A DNA stretch of 64,000 nucleotides from a virus, in IMG/VR virus record IMGVR_UViG_3300020202_000079, positions 1 to 64,000 of that record; one strand, 5' to 3'. Both the position numbers and the translations under genes were made by a program. Position 1 is the stretch's first letter; each line of letters begins with the position of its first letter. Below, one piece after another: positions 47,818 to 56,108 of the stretch. Under the pieces are notes generated by a model that saw only the letters and a list, made by a program, of their open reading frames with translations, had not been told where the DNA came from and searched no databases.

Positions 47818-48324
47818 ATGGTTCCGAACGCAAACGCGCGGCATTTCCTCATCAAGGCCAAGCAGCGCGACCTGATCACCGCCGCCGGCGGGCAGGTGCG
47901 CGCGGCCGAAATCTGCGGCTACGGCAAGTCGACCGTGGGGCGCTGGGCCGATCCCGGCAGCCCCGAATGGATGCCGCTCGACGCGCTGTTCAAGCTCGAG
48001 GAGGACACCGGCCGGCACGACCTCTCGGAAGCGATCGCCGCCTGCCGGGGAAAACGCTTCTCCGATGAGCCCGGGACAGCTGCCGCCAACGGCTCGGCCA
48101 TGTCGGCGCACGCCGCAGCGGTGGTGCAGATGGGCGAGCTGATGACCACCGGCGCTCTCGCCTTCGCCGACGGCAAGCTTACGCCGGCGGAAGCGACGCA
48201 GATCGACCGGGCGCTCTCCAAGCTGGAAGAGGCGGTCGAGGAGTATCGCAAGGTGATGGCGGGCGCGCGCGGCGCCGGCGGCCTCGACCTGGTCGGCAAA
48301 GCCGACCGTGACGAGGAGCGCTGA
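47818..48324 (+). CDS. Putative CII-like/HTH regulatory protein
   Basis: The 168-residue protein starts with a lysine-rich segment and a possible helix-turn-helix (GQVRAAEICGYGKSTVGRWA) reminiscent of phage CII-type regulators. It continues with a long helix (TPAEATQIDRALSKLEEAVE). It is the first gene after the hairpin region and may control early transcription. The HTH pattern is clear enough for a DNA-binding call, but the exact family is not. Confidence 0.55.
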   Translation: MVPNANARHFLIKAKQRDLITAAGGQVRAAEICGYGKSTVGRWADPGSPEWMPLDALFKLEEDTGRHDLSEAIAACRGKRFSDEPGTAAANGSAMSAHAAAVVQMGELMTTGALAFADGKLTPAEATQIDRALSKLEEAVEEYRKVMAGARGAGGLDLVGKADRDEER

Positions 48325-48326
48325 CG

Positions 48327-48692
48327 ATGCTGCTGCGCTATTTCCTGATGGGCGTTCTGATAGCCGCCTTCTACCTTGCGCTCTGCGTGGCCGCCTGGCT
48401 CGGCGCGTTCGACGGCGAAGCGCGGGCGCACGATGCGCTGCCCACGGCCTCGGCGCCGCTTGGCTGGTCTTATCCGTTCTCCTGCTGCTCCGGCTACGAC
48501 TGCCGGCAGGTGCCCCCGGCCGACGTGTTCGAAGGGCCGGACGGCTACCGCATCGTCGGTACCGGCGAGGTGCTGGCCTACTCGGACAGCCGCATCAAGG
48601 ATTCGCCCGACGGCGAATTCCACTGGTGCTCGGTCGCCGGGAAATCTGACGGCAAGACCATCTGCCTCTTCGTGCCGCCGAGGGGGTTTTGA
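48327..48692 (+). CDS. Membrane or secreted hypothetical protein
   Basis: The 121-residue protein has one N-terminal hydrophobic segment (LLRYFLMGVLIAAFYLALCV), then a periplasmic-like domain with CCSGYDCRQVPPADV, ending in FHWCSVAGKSDGKTICLF. Four cysteines suggest disulfides. It may modify the cell surface of the lysogen or block superinfection (speculative). It overlaps the next gene. Confidence 0.55.
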   Translation: MLLRYFLMGVLIAAFYLALCVAAWLGAFDGEARAHDALPTASAPLGWSYPFSCCSGYDCRQVPPADVFEGPDGYRIVGTGEVLAYSDSRIKDSPDGEFHWCSVAGKSDGKTICLFVPPRGF

Positions 48693-48907
48693 TGCCGCGC
48701 TGGGAAAATCCCGACTGGAGCGCCGACGAAATCGAAGTGCTGAAGCTCGGCTGGTTGGAGCTCGGCAAAAGTGCCGAGCAATGCAGCCGGCTGCTCAAGC
48801 GGCGGCTCGGTGTAACGCGTTCGCGCGCCGCAATCTGCGGCTTTGTCGATCGCAACCGTGACGTTTTCGGCAGCCGCGTGCCGGCCTCGAAAGTCGAGGC
48901 AGCCTGA
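48692..48907 (+). CDS. GcrA-like DNA-binding protein
   Basis: The 71-residue protein resembles the N-terminal DNA-binding domain of GcrA, the alphaproteobacterial factor that works with sigma-70 at GANTC-methylated promoters. It has DWSADEIEVLKLGWLELGKS, then LLKRRLGVTRSRAAICGFVD, matching W-T-x-E-x-V-E-x-L-K-x-L-W ... G-V-T-R-N-A-V-I-G-K-V-H in GcrA. The RNA-polymerase-binding C-terminal domain is absent. It is overlapped by the ParB-like gene. The relationship is by sequence pattern and should be verified by profile search. Confidence 0.6.
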   Translation: MPRWENPDWSADEIEVLKLGWLELGKSAEQCSRLLKRRLGVTRSRAAICGFVDRNRDVFGSRVPASKVEAA

Positions 48908-49725
48908 TGCGCGCGATCGCACCCTTGCGCCTGCCGGACGTAACCCCTGCCATCATCAAGGGCGCGCCGCCGGTGGCGAAGCTGGTCGAGCCCGGCTCGC
49001 TCTATGTCGACGAGAGCTACCAGCGCGCGCTCTCGGAGCGATCGGTGAAGCTGATCCGCAAGATCGTGGCGGAATGGGACTGGCATGCGTTCAAGCCGCC
49101 GATCGTGGTCGAGGTCGAAGGCCGTTTCGAGGTGATCGACGGGCAGCACACCGCGATCGCCGCGGTGACGCATGGCGGAATCGACCAGCTGCCGGTGCTG
49201 ATCGTCGACGCCGAGACGGTGGGGTCGAAGGCTTCGGCCTTCGTGCGGCACAATCGCGACCGCATCCAGGTCACGCCGGTGCAGCTGCATACGGCCATGG
49301 TCGCGGCCGGCGACGAGGATGCCCAGACCGTGGCGCAGGTGTGCGAGCGCGCCGGGGTGAAGATCCTGCGCAGCCCGCCGGCGCTCGGCCGCTACGCCAC
49401 CGGCGACACGATGGCGATCACGACCGTCCGCGCCCTGGTGAACCGGCGCTACGCCGCCGGTGCCAGGCGGGTGCTGGAAACTTGCGTGAAAGCCGGCTGC
49501 GCGCCGGTCTCGGCCGCGATGATCAAGGCCGTCGAGCACCTGCTGTTCGCGCCCGAATATGCGGGCGAGCTCAACGAGGCGCGGGTCGCGCTCGTCGTCT
49601 CCGCCAACATGTCGACCATCGAGAAGGAGGCTGAACGCTTCGCGGCAGAGCGCAAGGTGCCGCTTTGGCGGGCGCTGGCCAGCGTCATCTACATGAACCG
49701 GCGGAAGGCCAAGAATGCAGCCTGA
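48907..49725 (+). CDS. ParB/sulfiredoxin-like nuclease-fold protein
   Basis: The 272-residue protein has an N-terminal ParB-type domain: LVEPGSLYVDESYQRALSER, then VIDGQHTAIAAV with the D-G-Q-H motif (residues 78-81). The rest is a helical domain with NRRYAAGARRVLETCVKAG. Similar proteins occur in phages and are proposed to bind or nick DNA. It is placed between the GcrA-like and CtrA-like genes. ParB-like CTPase function is unproven here. Confidence 0.7.
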   Translation: MRAIAPLRLPDVTPAIIKGAPPVAKLVEPGSLYVDESYQRALSERSVKLIRKIVAEWDWHAFKPPIVVEVEGRFEVIDGQHTAIAAVTHGGIDQLPVLIVDAETVGSKASAFVRHNRDRIQVTPVQLHTAMVAAGDEDAQTVAQVCERAGVKILRSPPALGRYATGDTMAITTVRALVNRRYAAGARRVLETCVKAGCAPVSAAMIKAVEHLLFAPEYAGELNEARVALVVSANMSTIEKEAERFAAERKVPLWRALASVIYMNRRKAKNAA

Positions 49726-50074
49726 CGTCATCCAGCAGATGCGCGAGGAGATCGACCGGCTGCGGGAGCGCATCCGCGTGCTCGAGGCGGCGCTGGCGCC
49801 GGCGCTCGACATCCCGATCGAATACGGGCTGACCGCCACGGAGGGCCGGCTGTTCGCGCATCTCAGCGCCAGGCCGCAGGTGACAAAGCGCGGGCTTTAC
49901 CTCGCCGCCTACGGTGACTGGACCGACGAGACGCCCGACGAGGCGGTGATCGAATCGCATGTGTGCAGGTTGCGACGAAAGCTGCTGCCGTTCGGTTTCC
50001 GGATCATCGGCGAGCGCTTCGCCGGCTACCGCCTCATCCAGCCCGGCGACAGGGGGGGGCGACATGCAGCCTGA
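49715..50074 (+). CDS. Winged-helix protein A, CtrA/OmpR-type DNA-binding domain
   Basis: The 119-residue protein begins with a short coiled coil (QQMREEIDRLRERIRVLEAA) and continues as an OmpR/CtrA-like winged helix: EYGLTATEGRLFAHLSARPQ, then VIESHVCRLRRKLLPFGFRI with a terminal GERFAGYRL wing. The receiver domain is missing. It is a tandem paralogue of the next gene. It overlaps the ParB-like gene by 11 bp and the next by 11 bp. Confidence 0.7.
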   Translation: MQPDVIQQMREEIDRLRERIRVLEAALAPALDIPIEYGLTATEGRLFAHLSARPQVTKRGLYLAAYGDWTDETPDEAVIESHVCRLRRKLLPFGFRIIGERFAGYRLIQPGDRGGRHAA

Positions 50075-50423
50075 CCTCGTCCAGCGGCAGAACAACGAGA
50101 TCGCCATGCTGCGCGAGCGCGTGAGGCAGCTCGAGGAGGCGCTTGCGCCGGCCGCGGTCACGGTGCCGCTGGAATGGGCGCTGACCGCGGCCGAGGCGCG
50201 CGTCTTCGCACATCTCACCACGCGCGAGATCGCCAGCAAGCAGTCGATCATGGCGGCCCTCTACAGCCTGCGGCCGGATCTGGACGAGCCGGAGATCAAG
50301 ATCGTCGACGTCTTCATCTGCAAGATGCGCAAGAAGATTGCGCCGTTCGGGGTGAAGATCGTCACCGTTTGGGGCCAAGGCTACGCGCTCGTCGGCCGTG
50401 AAGACTATGCGAGGGCGGCATGA
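50064..50423 (+). CDS. Winged-helix protein B, CtrA-like without receiver domain
   Basis: The 119-residue paralogue of the preceding gene also has an N-terminal coiled coil (NNEIAMLRERVRQLEEALA), then a winged helix. Here DEPEIKIVDVFICKMRKKI is nearly the same as the recognition-helix region of CtrA (D-E-P-E-x-K-I-I-D-V-F-I-C-K-L-R-K-K-L). It is followed by VTVWGQGYALV, like the CtrA C-terminal wing V-W-G-R-G-Y-V-L. Lacking the phosphorylatable receiver, it would bind DNA constitutively (inference). It would dimerise through the coiled coil. Confidence 0.75.
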   Translation: MQPDLVQRQNNEIAMLRERVRQLEEALAPAAVTVPLEWALTAAEARVFAHLTTREIASKQSIMAALYSLRPDLDEPEIKIVDVFICKMRKKIAPFGVKIVTVWGQGYALVGREDYARAA

Positions 50424-51279
50424 CTCCCCGCCTGATTCACGGCCTCGCCGAGGAACATTGGCCGGCAAGGTGGCCGAGCGAAGCGTTGACATGATCTACG
50501 CCGATCCGCCGTTCGGAAACGAGCAGGTTTGGAGCGGCCGGTCCGGTTCGTTCGACGATCGCTGGAGCGATCGCGCCCCCTCGCAGGCCTCATGGGAAAG
50601 GTTGCGCGCTCATAACGTGGCCGGTGCTGCCGTGCTCGAAGTCGCGACGGCTAGCGCTGCTGCGCGCTCCTATCTCGGGGCCATGGCCGATATCCTGGTC
50701 GCCAGTCACCGCTGCCTGAAACCGACGGGAACGTTCTGGCTGCATTTCGACGACACGATGGGGGCGCATCTCCGACTGCTTTGCGACGTGGTCTTCGGGC
50801 CGCAACTGGCAATCGGGACGCTGTTCTGGAAGCGCACCCTCGGCGGCCACGCCAACGCGAAATCATTCGGGCGCGTGCATGACACCATCGCATGCTACGG
50901 ACGCACCGAGGCCGCGCGCTGGCGGTTGTGGCGCATCGGCACCCTGGGTGGCGATCCCTTCGGAAGCGGCTTTAACCGGTTCCATGACTTTGCCGATGCG
51001 GCCCCACTCAACACTGGCAGCAATGAGCGTGTGGGCTATCCAACGCAGAAGCCCGTCGATCTGCTCGTGGAGATCATAAGGGCTGCGACGCGCCCGGGGG
51101 ACCTGGTTGTCGATCCGACATGCGGCAGCGGGACCACGCTGGTTGCGGCTATGAAAACAGGCCGCCGAGCCATCGGTATCGATCAATCTGCTGATGCAAT
51201 TGCAGCGGCCCGTAAGCGGATAAGCGGCCCGTCTACGAGCCAAGGTTCGCTCTTCGATTTCGCCGAGGTGGCGGCATGA
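50420..51279 (+). CDS. DNA methyltransferase, beta-class (CcrM-like), with probable 5' frameshift
   Basis: This is an N6-adenine or N4-cytosine DNA methyltransferase: motif IV VDMIYADPPFGNEQVW near the N-terminus and motif I VVDPTCGSGTTLVAAM near the C-terminus, the beta-class order seen in CcrM. The best start is ATG 50420 in an ATGA overlap with the CtrA-like gene (opening MTPRLIHGLAEEH), but it runs into a stop. The rest is open in another frame from 50398. A one-base deletion near 50450 would explain it. GTG 50470 or ATG 50491 may rescue a shorter protein. Length about 286 if restored. Confidence 0.7.
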
Positions 51280-52529
51280 CGATCGACCTGCCGCCGCCCG
51301 ACCAGATCAAGGCGCATCCGCTGGCCGAGCTGTTTCCGATGCTGCCGGAGCAGGAGATCGCCGAGCTCGCGGACGACATCGTGACCTATGGCCAGCGCAT
51401 GCCGATCGTCATCTTCGAGAACCAGGTGCTCGACGGGCGCAACCGGCTTGCCGCCTGCCTGTTTGCGCAGGTCGAGCCGAGCTTCGTCGTCTACGATGGC
51501 GACGATCCGCTCGGCTTCGTGCTGTCGCACAATCTGCACCGGCGGCACCTTTCGCCCAGCCAGCGCGCCATGGTGGCGGCCTCCATCGTCGACTGGGAGG
51601 TCGGGCTCAACCAGCATTCGGCAGGGTCTGCAAATTTGCAGACCCACAAGGCGGCCGAGCGGCTGTCGATCAGCGAGCGGGCGGTGGCTGCGGCCAAGCG
51701 CATCCGCGAGCACGGCTCGGCCGAGCTGGTGCAGGCGATCCGCGACGGTCGCGTCTCCGTGCATGCCGGCGAGGCGCTGTCCGACCTGGCGCACGAGGCG
51801 CAGCGTGCCGCGCTCGCCGAGGAAGAGCGCGAGATCATCCGGCGGGCGAAGGAAATCCGGGCGGCCAGGCAGCAGCTGCGCCACGCCGAGCGGCTGGCCA
51901 ACATGGAGCGGATCGCCTCGGCCGGGGCATCGCGCGCGCCGCAAAAGCTCGACCGGCTCTATGGCGTCTACTACGCCGACCCGCCCTGGAAATTCGACGT
52001 GCGCTCGGAAGAGACCGGGCGCGAGAAGAGCGCCGAGAACCACTATCCGACGATGACGACGGAGGAGATCGCGGCGCTGCTGGCCGAACTGATCGGCGGC
52101 GACACGCCGGCGGTGTTCTTCCTCTGGGCCACCAACCCGATGCTGCCCGACGCGCTCGACGTGCTTGAGGCCTGCGGCTTCACCTATGTGCATCACTGGA
52201 TCTGGGACAAGGAAGTGGCCGGCACCGGCTATTGGGGCCGCGACCGGCATGAGCTGCTCCTGATCGGCCGTCGCGGCGACATCGCCTCGCCGCTGCCCGG
52301 CACGCAGCCGGAGACGGTGTTCCGGGTGAAGAAGGGCAGGCACTCGGCCAAGCCGGATGTGTTCGCCGAAACGATCGAAAAGCTGTTTCCGGGCGTGTCG
52401 CGGCTGGAGCTTTTCGCGCGGCGTGCGCGGCCGGGCTGGGATGCGTGGGGTTACGAGGCCGACGAGGCGGGCGGCGAGGCGGACCAGCCGGAAACGGCAA
52501 CGCCGCCCGCCGAGGCGGTGCCGGCATGA
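51276..52529 (+). CDS. ParB-like / MT-A70 methyltransferase fusion
   Basis: The 417-residue protein fuses two domains. Residues 1-210 are ParB-like (AHPLAELFPMLPEQEIAELA; LDGRNRLAAC with D-G-R-N-R at 53-57; helix-turn-helix segments). Residues 225-395 are an MT-A70 adenine methyltransferase with the catalytic DPPW (ADPPWKFDV at 234-242) and FFLWATNPML, WIWDKEVAGTGYWGR. This fusion occurs in phages and mobile elements and methylates adenine in a sequence set by the ParB-like part. It overlaps the preceding methyltransferase by ATGA. The family call is firm; the target site is unknown. Confidence 0.8.
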   Translation: MTIDLPPPDQIKAHPLAELFPMLPEQEIAELADDIVTYGQRMPIVIFENQVLDGRNRLAACLFAQVEPSFVVYDGDDPLGFVLSHNLHRRHLSPSQRAMVAASIVDWEVGLNQHSAGSANLQTHKAAERLSISERAVAAAKRIREHGSAELVQAIRDGRVSVHAGEALSDLAHEAQRAALAEEEREIIRRAKEIRAARQQLRHAERLANMERIASAGASRAPQKLDRLYGVYYADPPWKFDVRSEETGREKSAENHYPTMTTEEIAALLAELIGGDTPAVFFLWATNPMLPDALDVLEACGFTYVHHWIWDKEVAGTGYWGRDRHELLLIGRRGDIASPLPGTQPETVFRVKKGRHSAKPDVFAETIEKLFPGVSRLELFARRARPGWDAWGYEADEAGGEADQPETATPPAEAVPA

Positions 52530-52534
52530 ACGTG

Positions 52535-53188
52535 TCAGATCGTCAGATGTTCTGGATTCTCGGCTATGAGCTCAACGCGTTCATGCCGCGCTCCGATGAT
52601 CTTGAGTTTGACGCGAGCACCAACCGGGACGTTGAGCGTCCCTTCTATCGGACCATCTTTTTTTGCGAACATCTGGATCGAGACCCGCACACGGGGCGGT
52701 GGTTTGGTCCGGTCAAGCCATCCCGGAATAGTGAAATGGACGCCTTCCGTTTCCGGATTCACGGTTTGGAGCACCTGGAGCATTGGGTCTTGGAACTCGA
52801 TGCTGCCAAAGACGGTCTGACCCTCGGCTGTAATGTCCTCGACTTCGATCGACCGGCGGTTCCAATTCGTGATGACCACATCCACCACCGAAAAACCTTC
52901 GTCGCTCTCCTCCAGCTCGACCGTCGGCAGGGCATCTCCGACGACGAATGCCGTCTGGCGGCGGGCCTCGCGCATTTGGCCGGCAAGGAAGGTGATGGTA
53001 GCGCCGGCGGCAATGGCCGCGGCCCAACCGCTGAGTGCTCCGATCCATTCGCGCAGGCAATCCGCCTCGCCAGCGACGCACCAGTCGGCGCGCACAATGG
53101 CGAAATCGGAAATGGCGAGAAAGGCAAAACCGCCCAATGCGGCGCCTCCGAGAAGAACGATGAAGTCGCCGGTGCCCATGTCGCGCAT
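52535..53188 (-). CDS. Membrane protein encoded antisense within the early operon
   Basis: The 217-residue protein has two membrane segments (FIVLLGGAALGGFAFLAISD and WIGALSGWAAAIAAGATITF) and a soluble C-terminal domain (SIEVEDITAEGQTVFGSIEF). It is the only minus-strand gene in this long plus-strand operon and is convergent with the MT-A70 gene five bases away. The lone opposite gene suggests a lysogenically expressed cargo gene with its own promoter near 53200 (inference). The family is unknown. Confidence 0.55.
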   Translation of the reverse strand: MRDMGTGDFIVLLGGAALGGFAFLAISDFAIVRADWCVAGEADCLREWIGALSGWAAAIAAGATITFLAGQMREARRQTAFVVGDALPTVELEESDEGFSVVDVVITNWNRRSIEVEDITAEGQTVFGSIEFQDPMLQVLQTVNPETEGVHFTIPGWLDRTKPPPRVRVSIQMFAKKDGPIEGTLNVPVGARVKLKIIGARHERVELIAENPEHLTI

Positions 53189-53232
53189 GCGGCGCTGAAT
53201 AGCACAGCCGGCGTTTGCTTCGCGAGGGCCGC

Positions 53233-55857
53233 ATGAACGCGACCGTCGCCGCGCCTCTCGATCCCTATCTCGATTTCCTCCGCGGCAAGATCAAGCTGGC
53301 CGAGCTCGCCGGCTTCCATGTCGAGCTGGACGAGATCAACCCGGCGCTCGCCCCACATTGCCGCGCGATCGTGAGGTGGGCCGCGGCCGGCGGCTGCCGC
53401 GCGATCTTTGCCAGCTTCGGGCTGCACAAGACCTCGATCCAGATCGAGCTCATGCGGCTGATCGGCAAGCGCTTCCGCGGGCCGCGCCTGATCGTGATCC
53501 CGCTCGGCGTGCGGCACGAGTTCTTCGCCGAGGTCGCGGAACGCTTCACCGGGGAGCATGCCGCGACGCTGCGCTTCGTGCGGCGCGACAGCGATATCGA
53601 CTGGGCCGACGATTCCGTCATCTGGCTCGCCAATTACGAGAGCGTGCGCGACGGCAAGATCGACCTGTCGCGCTTCGTCGCCGCCTCGCTCGACGAGGCG
53701 GCAGTGCTGCGCGGCTACGGCACCAAGACCTTCCAGACCTTCCTGCCGCTGTTCGACAAGGTGCGCTTCAAGTTCGTCGCGACCGCCACGCCCTCGCCGA
53801 ACCGCACCAAGGAGCTGATCCACTATGCTGGCTTCCTCGGCATCATGGACACCGGCCAGGCGCTGACGCGCTTCTTCCAGCGCAACTCGGAGACGGCCGG
53901 CGACCTGACGCTATACCCGCACAAGGTCGACGAGTTCTGGCTGTGGGTGCACAGCTGGGCCGTCTTCCTGCAGAGCCCGGCCGATCTCGGCTTTCCCGAT
54001 GAGGGGTACCGGCTGCCGCCGCTCGAGGTGCGCTGGCACGAGGTGCCAATCGACCACTCCACCGCCGGCGTCGACCGCGACGGGCAAGGCCTGCTGTTGC
54101 GAAACACCGCGCTGGGCTTGAGCCAGGCCGCCGCGGCCAAGCGCGACAGCCTGCCGGCGCGGATCGAGAAGATGAAGGCACTGATCGCCGAGGATCCTGC
54201 GGCGCACCGGGTGCTGTGGCACGACCTCGAGGCGGAGCGCGAGGCGATCGAGGCGACGGTGCCCGGCGTGCGCTCGATCTACGGCAGCCAAGACCTGGAC
54301 GCGAACGAAGAGAACGCCGTCGGCTTCAAGGAAGGGCGGTTCGCCTTCTTGGCCACGAAGCCGGAGATGAGCGGCGCCGGCAACAATTTCCAGAAACACT
54401 GCCACCACGCCATCTTCGTCGGCATCGGCTTCAAGTTTCACGACTTCATCCAGGCGGTGCATCGCATCGTGCGCTTCGGGCAGCATCACGCCTGCCGCAT
54501 CGACATCATCTACTCGGAAGCCGAGCGGGAGGTGCGCAAGAGCCTCGAAGGCAAGTGGGCCGAGCACGATTCCATGATGGGCCGCATGGCGGAGATCATC
54601 CGCCGCTACGGGCTCGCAGGCCTGCCGGCCGAAGATTTGCTAACGCGCTCGATCGGGGTCATGCGGCGGGTCGAGGAAGGCCAGTTCTTCCGCGTCGCGC
54701 ACAATGACGCGGTCGAGGAGGCGAAGCTGACGGCGGACGCGTCAGTCGGGCAGATCGTGACCTCGATCCCGTTCGCCAACCATTTCGAATATTGCGCCAG
54801 CTACAATGATTTCGGCCACACCGAAGACAATGGCCATTTCTGGCGGCAGATGGATTTCCTGACGCCGGAGCTCTACCGGATCCTGCAGCCGGGGCGGCTC
54901 GCCTGCATCCACGTCAAGGACCGGGTGCTGTTCGGCAACGTGACCGGCGAGGGCGTGCCGACCATCTCGCCCTTCCACGCCGAAGCGATCTTCCACTACC
55001 TCGCCCACGGCTTCCAGTATTTCGGCATGATCACCGTCGTCACCGACGTGGTGCGCGAGAACAACCAGACCTATCGGCTCAGCTATTCGGAGATGATGAA
55101 GGACGCCACCAAGATGGGCGTCGGCTGTCCCGAATACGTGCTCATCTTCCGCCGGCCGCAAAGCGACCAGAGCAAGGGCTATGCCGACCTGCCGGTGGTG
55201 CATGACAAGCCGCTGGTGATCGCCGCCGACGGCAGCCGGCAGCGCTGGAGCGACGGCGACAAGCGCAGCCAAGTGCCGGACAGCGGCTATACGCTGGCGC
55301 GCTGGCAGCTCGACGCGCATGCCTTCTGGCCGTCATCCGGCAACCGGCTCCTGACCACGGCCGAGCTGGTGAAGCTCGGCAGCAAGTCGACATCGGCTCT
55401 GTTCAAGCGCCTCTTCGAGGATGGCGGAGGCCCTTACGATTTCGCCGCACATGTGCGGCTCGGCGAGGAGCTGGCCGAGCGCGACAATCTGTCGAAGACC
55501 TACATGACGCTCGACCCGCCGTCGAAACATCCGGCGGTGTGGACCGACATCGTGCGCATGTTCACGCTGAACGGGCAGCAGGCGCAGAAGAACCTCGAGA
55601 AGCATGTCTGCCCGTTGCAGTTCGACATCGTCGACCGGCTGATCGAGCGCTACTCGAACCCGGGCGAGACGATCTACGACCCGTTCGGCGGGCTGATGAC
55701 GGTGCCCTACCGGGCGATCCTGAAGGGCCGGCGCGGGCAGGCCTCGGAACTCTCCGCCACCTATTTCCATGACGGGCTCAATTACTGCCGCCAGGCCGAA
55801 GCCAAGGTCGCGGTGCCCGACATGTTCGCGGCGCTGGAAGCGGAGGCAGCGGCATGA
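53233..55857 (+). CDS. SNF2-type helicase fused to DNA methyltransferase
   Basis: The 874-residue protein joins a helicase with a methyltransferase. The helicase part has a Walker A variant GLHKT (residues 63-67 in SFGLHKTSIQ), DEAA (154-157), a TATPSPNR motif III, and HRIVRFGQ near 410 as motif VI. The C-terminal half has a methyltransferase pattern: TSIPFANHFEYC (residues 510-521) and IYDPFGGLMTVPY (D816). Both active sites are altered: H replaces G in Walker A, and IPF replaces PPY in motif IV. It may be a non-canonical or regulated enzyme. ATG 53233 is preferred. Confidence 0.75.
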   Translation: MNATVAAPLDPYLDFLRGKIKLAELAGFHVELDEINPALAPHCRAIVRWAAAGGCRAIFASFGLHKTSIQIELMRLIGKRFRGPRLIVIPLGVRHEFFAEVAERFTGEHAATLRFVRRDSDIDWADDSVIWLANYESVRDGKIDLSRFVAASLDEAAVLRGYGTKTFQTFLPLFDKVRFKFVATATPSPNRTKELIHYAGFLGIMDTGQALTRFFQRNSETAGDLTLYPHKVDEFWLWVHSWAVFLQSPADLGFPDEGYRLPPLEVRWHEVPIDHSTAGVDRDGQGLLLRNTALGLSQAAAAKRDSLPARIEKMKALIAEDPAAHRVLWHDLEAEREAIEATVPGVRSIYGSQDLDANEENAVGFKEGRFAFLATKPEMSGAGNNFQKHCHHAIFVGIGFKFHDFIQAVHRIVRFGQHHACRIDIIYSEAEREVRKSLEGKWAEHDSMMGRMAEIIRRYGLAGLPAEDLLTRSIGVMRRVEEGQFFRVAHNDAVEEAKLTADASVGQIVTSIPFANHFEYCASYNDFGHTEDNGHFWRQMDFLTPELYRILQPGRLACIHVKDRVLFGNVTGEGVPTISPFHAEAIFHYLAHGFQYFGMITVVTDVVRENNQTYRLSYSEMMKDATKMGVGCPEYVLIFRRPQSDQSKGYADLPVVHDKPLVIAADGSRQRWSDGDKRSQVPDSGYTLARWQLDAHAFWPSSGNRLLTTAELVKLGSKSTSALFKRLFEDGGGPYDFAAHVRLGEELAERDNLSKTYMTLDPPSKHPAVWTDIVRMFTLNGQQAQKNLEKHVCPLQFDIVDRLIERYSNPGETIYDPFGGLMTVPYRAILKGRRGQASELSATYFHDGLNYCRQAEAKVAVPDMFAALEAEAAA

Positions 55858-56108
55858 AGCCCGACTTTTCGCCCGAGATGCTGCGGTTCTTCCTGCATGC
55901 GCGCTACCGCCATTCGGGCAGCGAGGCGCCGGCGGCGAAGGCGCTCAACTGGCTGCGCAAGGCGGCCGGCGTCGACGTCTACGACATGCGCGCGGCGATC
56001 GCCGGGCACCTGACCAGGGCCAAGCCGCGCGTGCGGCTGTGGGGCGCGCTCGGCCATGTGGTGGCCGACCATGGAATTACCCTGACGGATGATGGAGGGC
56101 AGCGCTGA
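55854..56108 (+). CDS. Small hypothetical protein
   Basis: The 84-residue protein (MKPDFSPEMLRFFLHARYRH) has a helical core (PAAKALNWLRKAAGVDVYDM) and a C-terminal GALGHVVADHGITLTDDG. It overlaps the helicase gene (ATGA) and the next gene. No domain is recognised. It probably belongs to the rightward early operon. Confidence 0.5.
   Translation: MKPDFSPEMLRFFLHARYRHSGSEAPAAKALNWLRKAAGVDVYDMRAAIAGHLTRAKPRVRLWGALGHVVADHGITLTDDGGQR

Noticed and set aside
50420-55857. Restriction-modification system
   Set aside because: Several methyltransferases and a helicase are present, but no endonuclease domain was seen in the neighbouring genes.
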